This document shows, in pieces, positions 1 through 8,114 of a stretch of 64,000 nt of DNA. How positions within the stretch are numbered: the first letter of the stretch is position 1; each line of letters opens with the position of its first letter. Source of the stretch: Promethearchaeota archaeon (GTDB lineage Archaea > Asgardarchaeota > Lokiarchaeia > Sigyniarchaeales > SOKP01); contig JAHPZA010000006.1 in the NCBI GenBank assembly GCA_019058445.1, positions 124,001 to 188,000 on the forward strand, written 5' to 3'. A program made the position numbers and the translations under genes. The notes under the pieces were generated by a model. It saw only the letters and a list, made by a program, of their open reading frames with translations, was not told where the DNA came from and did not search any database.

Positions 1-530
1 TTAAAATTCGAGGCCTCAACTAAGTTAGTTGCATTGGTGTTTATATCTCCAGTATATAAAATCTTCTTATTATCCACTTCAATTAAAATTGAAACACTTC
101 CAGGAATATGTCCAGCGTTAAACATTGTTAAGAAAAAGTTGTCACTAATTCGTTTACGCTGTCTATTTTCAAGAAAATAGGAGTGTTTTATTAATTTATC
201 TAGTTCTCGATATCCAAAGGGATAATTGAAATCTGAGATTCGAATCATATCTTTAACAAGGACTTTAGTTACTGCTAGTGTAACTGGATTTGTTAAAAGT
301 GGTACGGATGAATTCTTATACAGATAAGGTAAAGCTCCGGAATGGTCGATATGACTATGAGTGAGAGCTATTGCTCTTAAGTTTTCCATATTAAATTCTT
401 GTGGAAGTCTAGTTTTCTCTTTAAATCGCACTCCATAATCTAAAATGCATTTATCCCCGGTTTTAGATTCTATCAAGATAGCCGATCGTCCAACCTCTCT
501 GCATCCACCTAAAAAAGTTATTTTTACCAT
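1..530 (-). CDS. Metallo-beta-lactamase fold hydrolase, probable beta-CASP RNase (C-terminus cut by window edge)
   Basis: This frame is open from an ATG at 530 to the window edge, so it is absent from the ORF track. About 176 residues are visible. The product starts MVKITFLGGCREVGRS, then has the metal-binding motif THSHIDHSG (HxHxDH), a later GHIPGS histidine motif and YTGD. This order is typical of archaeal CPSF/RNase J-like beta-CASP nucleases, which process or degrade RNA. No KH domains precede the hydrolase domain, so it resembles the shorter archaeal CPSF2-like group more than the KH-bearing CPSF1 group. The beta-CASP domain lies outside the window, so a plain MBL hydrolase is not excluded. 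A TATA-like ATATAT lies 31-42 bases upstream on the minus strand. Confidence 0.8.
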   Translation of the reverse strand, partial: MVKITFLGGCREVGRSAILIESKTGDKCILDYGVRFKEKTRLPQEFNMENLRAIALTHSHIDHSGALPYLYKNSSVPLLTNPVTLAVTKVLVKDMIRISDFNYPFGYRELDKLIKHSYFLENRQRKRISDNFFLTMFNAGHIPGSVSILIEVDNKKILYTGDINTNATNLVEASNF

Positions 531-715
531 TTGTTAATAACTCAACAAAAATAAAGAACCGTATATATGAGATAAATAAGGAAGAAATTTCAATATTTTC
601 AATTTTTATCACCTAAAAAACAATATTAAGGTCTGATTTATTTATTCATACAAATAATTATCTTACAATTTGAAAAAAAAAGAAAAATTAAAGGAGATTC
701 AAACAATAAGAGAGA

Positions 716-1465
716 TTATTTTATTTTTTTTATTACATTTGTCAATAAAGCAATAACATTATTAACATTTTTACCAAATATTTCTAATATCTCTTCCCAA
801 GTAACGGGAGCTTCATCTTCCTTCCAACAGTCATAATCAGTGGACATAGCTACTGCTGCGTATGGAATTCCAGCTTCGTTTGCTAAAATTGTCTCGGGCG
901 CAATGCTCATGTTTATCACATCAGCCCCCCATATCCTAAACATTTCAGACTCTGCTCTTGTGGAAAACCGTGGCCCTTCGATAGTAAGCACTGTCCCTTT
1001 TTCATGATATTTAAGATTAAGTTCTTTTGCAGTTTCAATAAGAATGTTTCTTAATTGTTCAGAATAGGGATAGGCCATAGCAGTATGTTTCGCATCTCCA
1101 GGGGGAAATTCATCAAAAAAGCTTACTTTCCTGAGTCTTGTGAAATCAATAAATTGGTCAAGTATAACGAAATCACCTCTTCCAATTTCTTCTCTTAAAC
1201 TACCACAAGCTGTCGTAGCTAAAATATGAGTACAGCCTTGATCTTTCAACGCTTGTATGTTAGCCCGAAAATTAACTTGTGTTGGAGGGATTGTATGCTC
1301 TCTTCCGTGTCTTGCTATAAGAACTACATCTTTCCCGTGAATTTTTCCCAATTTTAGAGGAGAAGTTGGTTTTCCAAATGAAGTCTCAACTTCAATATCT
1401 TTAACTTCTTGTAAAATGTCCGGATTGTCCAACCCTGAACCACCAATTATACCAATTTTAACCAT
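716..1465 (-). CDS. mtnP: S-methyl-5'-thioadenosine phosphorylase (MTAP family)
   Basis: Family knowledge: MTAP cleaves 5'-methylthioadenosine with phosphate to adenine and methylthioribose-1-phosphate in the cytosol, recycling the by-product of polyamine synthesis. Seen: the N-terminal phosphate loop GIIGGSGLD, RHGREHTIPP, the TTACGSL strand, EGPRFSTRAE, NMSIAPE and the base-contacting STDYDCW segment. The length of about 250 residues is normal for the family. I place the start at the internal ATG (1465), because the track's earlier ATG contains GGTGA five bases before it, a good archaeal ribosome site. Divergent from the zinc-ribbon paralogue and close to apt, which would recycle the released adenine. 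Preference for methylthioinosine or other nucleosides cannot be excluded. Confidence 0.9.
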   Translation of the reverse strand: MVKIGIIGGSGLDNPDILQEVKDIEVETSFGKPTSPLKLGKIHGKDVVLIARHGREHTIPPTQVNFRANIQALKDQGCTHILATTACGSLREEIGRGDFVILDQFIDFTRLRKVSFFDEFPPGDAKHTAMAYPYSEQLRNILIETAKELNLKYHEKGTVLTIEGPRFSTRAESEMFRIWGADVINMSIAPETILANEAGIPYAAVAMSTDYDCWKEDEAPVTWEEILEIFGKNVNNVIALLTNVIKKIK

Positions 1466-1603
1466 AACATTCACCATTTAGAATTTTTGAATTATAATAT
1501 TAAAAATATTATAAATTATTTTTTTTAAAAAAGGATTCATATTTGTTTTATAGTAATTTTTTTTAAATTTTATAACCAATAAAAAATATTTAGTGAATTG
1601 AAC

Positions 1604-2467
1604 ATGAAATTAGAAGGAAATGCTGAGATTGGCATAATTGGAGGAACTGGATCAGATCTCGAATTAAAAAATACCGAAAATTTAAAAATTTATACCCCTT
1701 ATGGAGCTACTTCTGATTTTATAAAAGTGGGTGAATTTAACGGTAAAAAAGTTGCATTTCTTTCCAGACATGGTACTGGACACACAATACCACCCCATAA
1801 TTTGAATTTTCGAGCAAATATTTGGGCTATGAAAGAACTAGGAGTAAAATACATTATATCTCCATCTGCAGTAGGTTCACTTAAAAAAGAGCATAATAAA
1901 AGAAAATTTATTTTAGTAGATCAATATATTGATAGAACCAAAAAAAGATCGGAAACATTTTACGAAAAAGGACAAGTTTGTCATATTAACCAAGCGGATC
2001 CATACTGTGGATATTTGAGAAATCTATTGTACGAAAATGGAAAAAAAATGGGCAATTTAGAGATTCAAAATGGAGGCACATATGTATGTATTGAAGGGCC
2101 AAGGTTCTCCACAAGAGCAGAATCGAAAATGTTCAGATTATGGGGCGGTGATATTATAGGGATGACTACATTTCCAGAAGTTGTTCTTGCAGCCGAAAAA
2201 GAGATCTGTTATTGCTGTGTAGCAATGGTCACAGATCTTGATGTATGGGCTGCTGAATGCTCTAATTGTGGAATTGTAGAATATGGAGTGAATTGTCCCC
2301 AATGTGGAGGTAATCTACAAAAATTAGTTGTGACTATAGAAGAAGTATTAAAGACAATGGAAAGCAATGCATTAAATCTTAAAAAGCTCCTTGAAATGAG
2401 TATTCCACAGATTAATACTGAGAGAGATTGCTCCTGCCAACATTCATTAACTGGTGCAATTTTATAA
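1604..2467 (+). CDS. MTAP-family nucleoside phosphorylase with inserted zinc ribbon
   Basis: A second MTAP-like purine nucleoside phosphorylase. It keeps GIIGGTGSD, RHGTGHTIPPHNLNFRAN, SAVGSL and EGPRFSTRAESKMFRLWGGDIIGM. It differs after the base-site strand (VTDLDVW): about 25 extra residues carry two Cys pairs, CSNC and CPQC, forming a likely zinc ribbon before the family sequence resumes (VTIEEVL). The insert sits in the region that shapes the nucleoside pocket, so substrate choice may differ from the neighbouring MTAP. The tail is also Cys-bearing (DCSCQH). The track starts at TTG (1598), but ATG 1604 is preceded by GTGA seven bases upstream and is preferred. The phosphorylase fold is clear; the substrate is unknown. 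Confidence 0.82.
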   Translation: MKLEGNAEIGIIGGTGSDLELKNTENLKIYTPYGATSDFIKVGEFNGKKVAFLSRHGTGHTIPPHNLNFRANIWAMKELGVKYIISPSAVGSLKKEHNKRKFILVDQYIDRTKKRSETFYEKGQVCHINQADPYCGYLRNLLYENGKKMGNLEIQNGGTYVCIEGPRFSTRAESKMFRLWGGDIIGMTTFPEVVLAAEKEICYCCVAMVTDLDVWAAECSNCGIVEYGVNCPQCGGNLQKLVVTIEEVLKTMESNALNLKKLLEMSIPQINTERDCSCQHSLTGAIL

Positions 2468-2525
2468 CTTAAAAAAAAAGATTTTGATAATTTTTACTTA
2501 CCTTTTTTTGAGTTTTTATCTTGAT

Positions 2526-3053
2526 TTATTCTTCTACAGGAATTTCTACTAAAGAGAGGATTTCATAACCTTTTAACTGATCTCTTCCATGTAAACTTCC
2601 CGTAAGCTCAATGACAAAAGCAACTCCTTCAACCTTTCCGCCTGATTTTTCTACTAAATTACAAGCAGCTTTTGCAGTACCTCCAGTTGCCAATAAATCA
2701 TCAAAAACCAGTACTTTATCCCCTTCTTCAATCGCATCAATATGCATATGTATAGAGTCAGTACCGTATTCGAGTTGATAACTTTCACTTATAGTCTTAT
2801 ATGGTAATTTTCCTGGTTTTCTAATTAAAACAAAACCAGCACCTAACTCATATGCGATTACTCCTCCAAATACATATCCTCTGGCTTCTATTGCCACAAC
2901 TTTATTAATCCCCCGATTTTTAAAATGATCTATAATTCTATCACATGCTTCTTTAAATGGAGCATGAGCTTTACAAAGAGTAGTTATATCTTTAAATTGA
3001 ATCCCTTCTTTCGGCCAATCTGGTACATTTCTTATATGTTGTAACAAATCCAT
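2526..3053 (-). CDS. apt: Adenine phosphoribosyltransferase
   Basis: Transfers the phosphoribosyl group of PRPP to adenine, giving AMP in purine salvage. The 175-residue length is typical. The type I PRTase PRPP loop is explicit (VLVFDDLLATGGTAKA), as are the N-terminal PDWPKEGIQFKDIT and the EARGYVFG and IRKPGKLPYKT segments characteristic of APRT rather than hypoxanthine enzymes. Convergent with the zinc-ribbon MTAP gene, with only 58 bases between stops. The grouping makes biochemical sense: MTAP releases adenine and APRT returns it to AMP. Confidence 0.95.
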   Translation of the reverse strand: MDLLQHIRNVPDWPKEGIQFKDITTLCKAHAPFKEACDRIIDHFKNRGINKVVAIEARGYVFGGVIAYELGAGFVLIRKPGKLPYKTISESYQLEYGTDSIHMHIDAIEEGDKVLVFDDLLATGGTAKAACNLVEKSGGKVEGVAFVIELTGSLHGRDQLKGYEILSLVEIPVEE

Positions 3054-3371
3054 TCTGAAATCAACATTAAATTTAATTAGTTTTAATTTAAGTAAATTAA
3101 AAATTCTATTTAAAATCCAATTATCTCATATCTTAAAAAGACGAAAACTTAGAAATATTAAGCTTTATTATTATTCTTTTTTAATTTAAGAGTAATTCTG
3201 AGTTTTTAATTAATTATGAGGTTTACTACAGATTAATTAACTAAAATTGAAAAAAAAAAGAATAATTGATATCTTCATCTTAATTAATTACAAAAAATTA
3301 AATAAAAATTAAGTCATAAGAAATATATTAGAATTATTATTATTATAAATACTATTTAGAGTTATACTCCT
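3054..3371. other. AT-rich intergenic region between divergent apt and GTPase genes
   Basis: A 318-base gap of almost pure A/T with short homopolymers. I see no open frame of interest, no GC-rich fold that could be a tRNA, and no long repeat. It must hold the promoters of apt (minus) and the GTPase gene (plus); the best TATA-like site is listed separately. Confidence 0.6.
3343..3350 (+). promoter_or_regulatory. Candidate TATA box, possibly giving a leaderless GTPase mRNA
   Basis: TTATAAAT lies 22-29 bases before the GTPase ATG. Archaeal transcription usually starts about 25 bases downstream of the TATA centre, which would place the start at or near the ATG. No Shine-Dalgarno-like sequence precedes the ATG, consistent with a leaderless message. 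In such AT-rich DNA chance matches are common. Confidence 0.35.
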
Positions 3372-4331
3372 ATGAAAATTCTACTATTTGGTCCTCAGAA
3401 TGCTGGTAAGACTAGTTTAATGCGAACTACTTGCTTAGGATATAATTTCATGAAAGTTGCGAATTTAAAACCAACTAAGGGTATATCCAGAGAAAATTTT
3501 ATTTTCCGCGGGATAATGGAATTGAATGTATGGGATGCTGGTGGTCAAGAACGATATTTAGAGAGATACTTTTCCGAATCGCAAAGAGAATTAATCTTTT
3601 CGGAAGTTACAACCGCAATTTTTATGGTTGATTCTTCAGTAGTAGATTCAAGAGGGAGAGAAATCTTTAATAAATTTCTGGAATATATATACGAGTTTAG
3701 TCCTCATCTGGAAAAAGTGTATGTATTACTAAATAAAATTGATTTACTAGAATCAAAAGAAGATGATGTTTTTAAATTATTATCCACTGATTTAGCTGAT
3801 AATATTAGATATAAAATCGCATTTACTCCGGTCTCTGTTAAGGAAGGTAGTGCCCAACATAGATTAATTGAAATCTTAGATTACGAAATTCAGAAATCAA
3901 CTCTTTCTATGCAGAGATTAGGGAGAATTAGATTTTTACTCGATCAATTAAAAATGAGCACGTTATCAGAATATCTTTTATTTAATCAACCAGATGGGCT
4001 ATTAATTTCGTCTACTTTTGGTAAATTTGAAAGCTTAAAACCATTAGAATTTATGAAATTCGAGATGGGAACCTTAGACTCAAATTTATATGTGATATAT
4101 CAGAAAATTATGGAATTATTAAATATGCAAAACCTATCTCCATTGGCACTATCCACTATAGTATTTGAATCCGATGTTTGCTTTGTTCTTGTTAAGGAGG
4201 TTAGTGAGAGTGCTGTTATTATGGCAGTTACTAAAAATAAGAAAATGGATGTCTTCTCCAGTGTAATTAATGCGTTGACTGGAGATAGTTTTAACGATTT
4301 AAAAGAATTTATGACTAAACCGCAATTCTAA
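3372..4331 (+). CDS. Ras-superfamily small GTPase with long C-terminal region (Rag/Gtr-like)
   Basis: N-terminal GTPase domain of about 180 residues: P-loop GPQNAGKTS (7-15), candidate switch I threonine in PTKG (34-37), G3 WDAGGQE (54-60) and G4 NKID (121-124). The WDxGGQE form is shared with Rag/Gtr, Arf and Gialpha rather than classical Ras (DTAGQE). Residues about 185-319 form a second alpha/beta region, compatible with the C-terminal roadblock domain of RagA/Gtr1 proteins, though I infer that from length and pattern only. Asgard genomes are known for many such GTPases, some with roadblock domains. In eukaryotes Rag proteins work as dimers in nutrient signalling; the role here is unknown. 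No lipidation motif is seen at the C-terminus. Confidence 0.85.
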   Translation: MKILLFGPQNAGKTSLMRTTCLGYNFMKVANLKPTKGISRENFIFRGIMELNVWDAGGQERYLERYFSESQRELIFSEVTTAIFMVDSSVVDSRGREIFNKFLEYIYEFSPHLEKVYVLLNKIDLLESKEDDVFKLLSTDLADNIRYKIAFTPVSVKEGSAQHRLIEILDYEIQKSTLSMQRLGRIRFLLDQLKMSTLSEYLLFNQPDGLLISSTFGKFESLKPLEFMKFEMGTLDSNLYVIYQKIMELLNMQNLSPLALSTIVFESDVCFVLVKEVSESAVIMAVTKNKKMDVFSSVINALTGDSFNDLKEFMTKPQF

Positions 4332-4423
4332 ATAGCATTAAATGGAATATTGAACTTAGTTCTAAAAAATTTAAAAATAAAAAATAGAATTTAAGAAAAT
4401 TTATTTTGCTTATACTTTTTCAA

Positions 4424-5263
4424 TTAGGCTTCTTTTTCATGTAATTTTCTTTTCGTTAGCAGGTGTTGTTTTGCGTGATGTGGTCTTCTTAAGACAGTAT
4501 CATTAGATTTTTCGATCTCCCTTGCTTGATCACACATTTTGGCTGCAGTAGACATCATCTCGTGAGCAGCAGCTAGTAAAGGCATGTATTCTTCTCTTTC
4601 TTTAAGTTGAAAACATGCTTTCCCTGTTACTTTAGACACTGAAGAAGCAAGCTCAAAAGCAGCTAACGCTTTCGCTTCCGCATATGGATTAGAAAATCCG
4701 GCAGCTTTAACTGCTTTTGTAGCATCTACAATAATTTTTGGCAAGGAAGGAGCTTTCCCCTCCAACATATCCATTATAACTTTGTTTAATTCTTCAGCTA
4801 TAACGCTAAGGGCTCCTGTTATGGCAAGTACTTTTAACAAATCAGAGTTAAACACACTCATTTCAATAGGATCTAAAAAAGGCCTTCTCGCACCAATCAT
4901 AGAATCACAATTTACTAAAATGTATCCCATCCCTTTTTCAGTAATTTCCTCCACTGCTTTCTTGGCTGGTGCATCAGAGATAATAATAGTAGGAATACTT
5001 CCAGCCATATCTCTTGCAGCTTTTGGTCCTTTAAGAGCTGCATTAGGAGATGACATTAAAATCAATTCAGGTTCCCATTTTAATAAATCTTTCATCGTTT
5101 CCGTACACATCTCTGGAGGATGCATCTTTGCTCCAGAAGTCACCTCGTATACATTAATTCTCGTAGCTTCAGCTCTTTCATCCATTAAAAACGCAAGTAA
5201 TAGAGAAGACCCAATTGTTCCATTTTTCAAAATTCCGATTTTTAATACTTTTCCTTCGCTCAT
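4424..5263 (-). CDS. mtd: F420-dependent methylenetetrahydromethanopterin dehydrogenase
   Basis: Reversibly oxidises methylene-H4MPT to methenyl-H4MPT with coenzyme F420, in the archaeal C1 branch of the Wood-Ljungdahl pathway or methanogenesis. Seen: the N-terminus KIGILKNGTIGSS, followed by LLLAFLMDERA and VTSGAKMHPPE, matches the conserved start of Mtd (KIGIIKCGNIG...DERAD...GSGAKM). The length of 279 residues agrees with the usual 275-285. The C-terminal half is Ala-rich and helical, as in the family. Divergent from ftr, whose product acts two steps away in the same pathway; the two share a 157-base promoter region. On the minus strand ATTTATATTT about 40 bases upstream is a plausible TATA element. 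Confidence 0.92.
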   Translation of the reverse strand: MSEGKVLKIGILKNGTIGSSLLLAFLMDERAEATRINVYEVTSGAKMHPPEMCTETMKDLLKWEPELILMSSPNAALKGPKAARDMAGSIPTIIISDAPAKKAVEEITEKGMGYILVNCDSMIGARRPFLDPIEMSVFNSDLLKVLAITGALSVIAEELNKVIMDMLEGKAPSLPKIIVDATKAVKAAGFSNPYAEAKALAAFELASSVSKVTGKACFQLKEREEYMPLLAAAHEMMSTAAKMCDQAREIEKSNDTVLRRPHHAKQHLLTKRKLHEKEA

Positions 5264-5360
5264 TTTTCATTACACTATTTTTAATTGATATTGAAGTTTT
5301 AAAATATAAATTTCTATTTCTTCTATTTAATTTTGCACTATTTTTATTTTTTTTTTAAAA

Positions 5361-5370
5361 TTTTATATAA
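5361..5370 (+). promoter_or_regulatory. Candidate TATA box for ftr
   Basis: TTTTATATAA stands about 50-60 bases before the ftr ATG cluster, in the short region shared with divergent mtd. It would give an RNA start near 5390-5395 and a leader of roughly 25-30 bases. The call rests on sequence match and position only. Confidence 0.4.
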
Positions 5371-5420
5371 AATGAAATCTATTAAAAATAGTAATAATTG
5401 AAAATCTAAAAAAAAGTTGA

Positions 5421-6326
5421 ATGATGATGGAATTAAATGGAGTAGAAATTGAAGATACATATTGTGAAGCATTTGGAGGATTCTTTGCTCGAGTTTTAGT
5501 GACCGCTATCAATGAAAATTGGGCCAAAATTGCGGGTTTAATAGCCACGGGTTACGGAACTTCAACAATTCACTGTGATGCTGAAGCAGCAATCGATGTT
5601 ATGGTACCCGCTAACCAAACCCCTGATAATAGGCCAGGCGCTGCTTTAATGTTCTTCATTTCGGATAAAAAGAAAGTTGGCAACGTAGTAATGAACCGTT
5701 TAGGACAATGTGTTTTGACATGCCCCACGACCGCGTGTTTTGATGCTATGAAAGGATCACTGGATCCAGAAAAAATATTTGACATAAAGATCGGAGAAAA
5801 TTTAAGGTATTTCGGTGATGGTTTCGAAGAGAAGGATGGCAACATATGGAATATTCCAGTTATGGATGGGATTTTTAAATGCCAAGACATGATGAAAGTT
5901 GGTAAAGGTATTGCAGGAGGAAATTTCCTTATAATTGGAAAAGATCAAGCATCCACTTTAAAAGCTGCTGAAGCTTCAATAGATGCAATTAAGGATCTTG
6001 AAGATGCAATAGCCGCATTCCCAGGTGGTATTGCAAGATCTGGTTCAAAAGTAGGTTCTAAATATAGTTTCCTAGGTGCTTCAACAAACGACGCATACTG
6101 TCCAGCTTTGAGAGAAAAATCTGAGAATACAGCACTCAAAGAGGGGGATAACTGTGTATACGAAGTTATCTTAGATGGAGCCACTGAAGATGCATTAAAA
6201 ATGGCAATGAAATTAGGAGTTGAAGCTGCTGTTAAAGTTTCCGGCGTAAACCGGATTTCTGCAGGAAATTACGGAGGTAAGCTAGGAAAATTTCAATATC
6301 ACCTAAAAGATGTCTTAGGATTATAA
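5421..6326 (+). CDS. ftr: Formylmethanofuran--tetrahydromethanopterin N-formyltransferase
   Basis: Moves the formyl group between formylmethanofuran and H4MPT, the second step of archaeal CO2 reduction to the methyl level. The N-terminus MELNGVEIEDTYCEAF closely follows the known Ftr start (MEINGVEIEDTFAEAF). Other shared blocks are ATGYGTS, TPDNRPG, RFGQCVLT-type sequence around residue 95, AGGNFLIIG, FPGGIARSGSKVGSKYSFLGASTNDAYCP and SAGNYGGKLG. At about 300 residues it is the usual length. Three ATG codons stand in tandem at 5421, 5424 and 5427; the third best matches the family N-terminus. With mtd next door, this points to a H4MPT-linked C1 pathway in the organism. Confidence 0.95.
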   Translation: MMMELNGVEIEDTYCEAFGGFFARVLVTAINENWAKIAGLIATGYGTSTIHCDAEAAIDVMVPANQTPDNRPGAALMFFISDKKKVGNVVMNRLGQCVLTCPTTACFDAMKGSLDPEKIFDIKIGENLRYFGDGFEEKDGNIWNIPVMDGIFKCQDMMKVGKGIAGGNFLIIGKDQASTLKAAEASIDAIKDLEDAIAAFPGGIARSGSKVGSKYSFLGASTNDAYCPALREKSENTALKEGDNCVYEVILDGATEDALKMAMKLGVEAAVKVSGVNRISAGNYGGKLGKFQYHLKDVLGL

Positions 6327-6367
6327 ATTCGAAATTCAAAAAAAAAATAAAACAATTTTTTTCTTTA
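6327..6367. terminator. Probable bidirectional terminator between convergent genes
   Basis: A 41-base gap between two convergent stops, with an A10 run followed by a T7 run. Transcripts from either strand would therefore end in a U-rich stretch, the usual archaeal termination signal. No hairpin is needed or obvious. Confidence 0.45.
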
Positions 6368-8095
6368 TTATAATTTTCTTTTTATTTTTCGCTTAGGAGC
6401 AGGTTTTTTAGGTTCTTCTTTCTCAGATACCTTTTCAATTTCTTTTTCAACGCGTTTTGGCTTAGCTGGAGTTGGTTTTTCTTCAGTGGGTTTTTTTGCG
6501 GGTTTTTTCTCCTTCTTAATAGGTATTTTCTCTTCTAAGGGTTTATATTTTGCATATTTTGATTTACCTGTATGATAACCCACTCCAATACCGACAATTA
6601 TTCCTATGATCGAACCGACTACTAACGTAATCCATGGTAAGATGTCTGAAATTAAATCAGGAACAACTGTTATTTGTTGGGGACCAGTATCAAAATCATC
6701 ATCGAGATCGGTGGTTTCACCATCCGTATCAGTAACAGAGACGTAAACAGTCCAAGTTCCAGAGCTTAAATCTTCTGTTCTAATGGTTAATTCAGAACCA
6801 CCATCTTCATATGCTACAGAAGCTTCATATTCATCCTTTTCGTCAGCCATTGGATCTTCCAAAATAAGTTCCACAGTAATATAGGAAATTCCCTCAACAT
6901 CACTCACATCAAAATCGAATTCCAAATCATCACCATAAGGAACCGAAATTCTTTCATCAGTATCAATATCATTAATCTCGTATCCATCTATATCTGGAGC
7001 ATTATTTTTTATTAATACTCCAGTATTTTGAACAGTCACCCCTCCATTGCCATCATCAGCAGTAAACTCAACATTATAATTTCCTTTAGGTCGGCTTCCA
7101 TCTATCGTAAAGTTCCCTTCAAAGACATTACCTTGGCTATTAAATAATTCGGGATTATCAATCGTAACTGTTTGACCATTTGTATCAGTTATTTTCATAT
7201 TAACTCCCTGCATATCACTTTCCTTATCACTAGCATTTAATGTCACAACACAAAATTCTTCTCTAAAAACTGAGCTTGGGCTAAATTTAATATTACTAAT
7301 TACCGGATCCGAATTCTTGATAAAAAATCCAAAATAATCTGCATGCCAAGTAGTCCAAAAATCTTCTGTCAAATTTACTGCAACATAATAATAGCTATTA
7401 ACACGGTCAAAACTCTCATCTATAGTGAAGTTAATTTGAAAGGGATTTTTCGTAAATTCTTGAATTATATGTTGTTGAGATGCAGTAGTGGCATTTACAA
7501 CTAGGATCTCCCAATCATAGTTATCAGATTCGTCAATTGCAATATCAGCAACTACTTCCTCATCTCTATAATATTCACTACTATTAAATCCAACCATGCT
7601 AGTAGATCTTATTGTAAAATTTGTATAGGTTGTTTGAGTATTTAAAAGGTAATTTGTAGAATTACGGATTTCAAAGCTTACTCTTTGTAATCCTAATGGA
7701 GCATTTCCCCTTGGAGTGTATGTATATGTAAAATTTTTATTAGTTCCTGGGATATATGACATGTTAAAAAGCGAATCCGAGTTGTTAGTAAAGTATATCC
7801 TCATATAGGTCTTATTTGCAGCTAAAAATCCAGATACATTAACGGTTATATTAATTGATTGAAATCCCCGACGAATTATTGTAGTATTTCTAAATATTGA
7901 GGAATAATTTAGAGTATTTACTCCATTTGCGGATTTTAACTTATCTTTTCGATCTAAAAATTCACTATCTTGACCAACATATCTAAAATTGTCACTATCC
8001 TTATTATTCTCTGCTGAGAGCAGAGCAATACCCAGAAAAGTATTGAATACCAGTAAAAAAAAGAGCACAATGCAAAATGTTTTTTTTTTATTCAT
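6368..8095 (-). CDS. Membrane-anchored surface protein with Ig-like domains and basic cytosolic tail
   Basis: The 575-residue product has an N-terminal hydrophobic segment (about 7-28) that looks like a signal peptide. A long extracellular part rich in Asn, Thr, Ser and Asp follows, with several repeats that look like beta-sandwich or Ig-like domains (for example DDGNGGVTVQNTG and SDVEGISYITVEL). One transmembrane helix lies near 487-512 (LPWITLVVGSIIGIIVGIGVGY). The last 60 residues are a Lys/Pro/Glu-rich tail (KKEKKPAKKPTEEKPTP) that would lie in the cytosol. Many N-x-S/T sites suggest glycosylation. It ends 20 bases upstream of the next minus-strand gene, also a surface protein, so the two are probably co-expressed. 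The function is unknown. Confidence 0.65.
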   Translation of the reverse strand: MNKKKTFCIVLFFLLVFNTFLGIALLSAENNKDSDNFRYVGQDSEFLDRKDKLKSANGVNTLNYSSIFRNTTIIRRGFQSINITVNVSGFLAANKTYMRIYFTNNSDSLFNMSYIPGTNKNFTYTYTPRGNAPLGLQRVSFEIRNSTNYLLNTQTTYTNFTIRSTSMVGFNSSEYYRDEEVVADIAIDESDNYDWEILVVNATTASQQHIIQEFTKNPFQINFTIDESFDRVNSYYYVAVNLTEDFWTTWHADYFGFFIKNSDPVISNIKFSPSSVFREEFCVVTLNASDKESDMQGVNMKITDTNGQTVTIDNPELFNSQGNVFEGNFTIDGSRPKGNYNVEFTADDGNGGVTVQNTGVLIKNNAPDIDGYEINDIDTDERISVPYGDDLEFDFDVSDVEGISYITVELILEDPMADEKDEYEASVAYEDGGSELTIRTEDLSSGTWTVYVSVTDTDGETTDLDDDFDTGPQQITVVPDLISDILPWITLVVGSIIGIIVGIGVGYHTGKSKYAKYKPLEEKIPIKKEKKPAKKPTEEKPTPAKPKRVEKEIEKVSEKEEPKKPAPKRKIKRKL

Positions 8096-8114
8096 TAATT
8101 AATCTCCAAAATGC

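Noticed and set aside
531-715. tRNA or small RNA gene in the first intergenic gap
   Set aside because: Sequence is A/T-rich with no cloverleaf-type GC stems.
4782-5288. 168-codon ORF opposite mtd
   Set aside because: Antisense shadow of a well-supported gene.
5421-6326. Methenyl-H4MPT cyclohydrolase (mch) as identity of the gene next to mtd
   Set aside because: The N-terminus MELNGVEIEDT and SKVGSKYSFLGASTNDAYCP match formyltransferase Ftr, not Mch.
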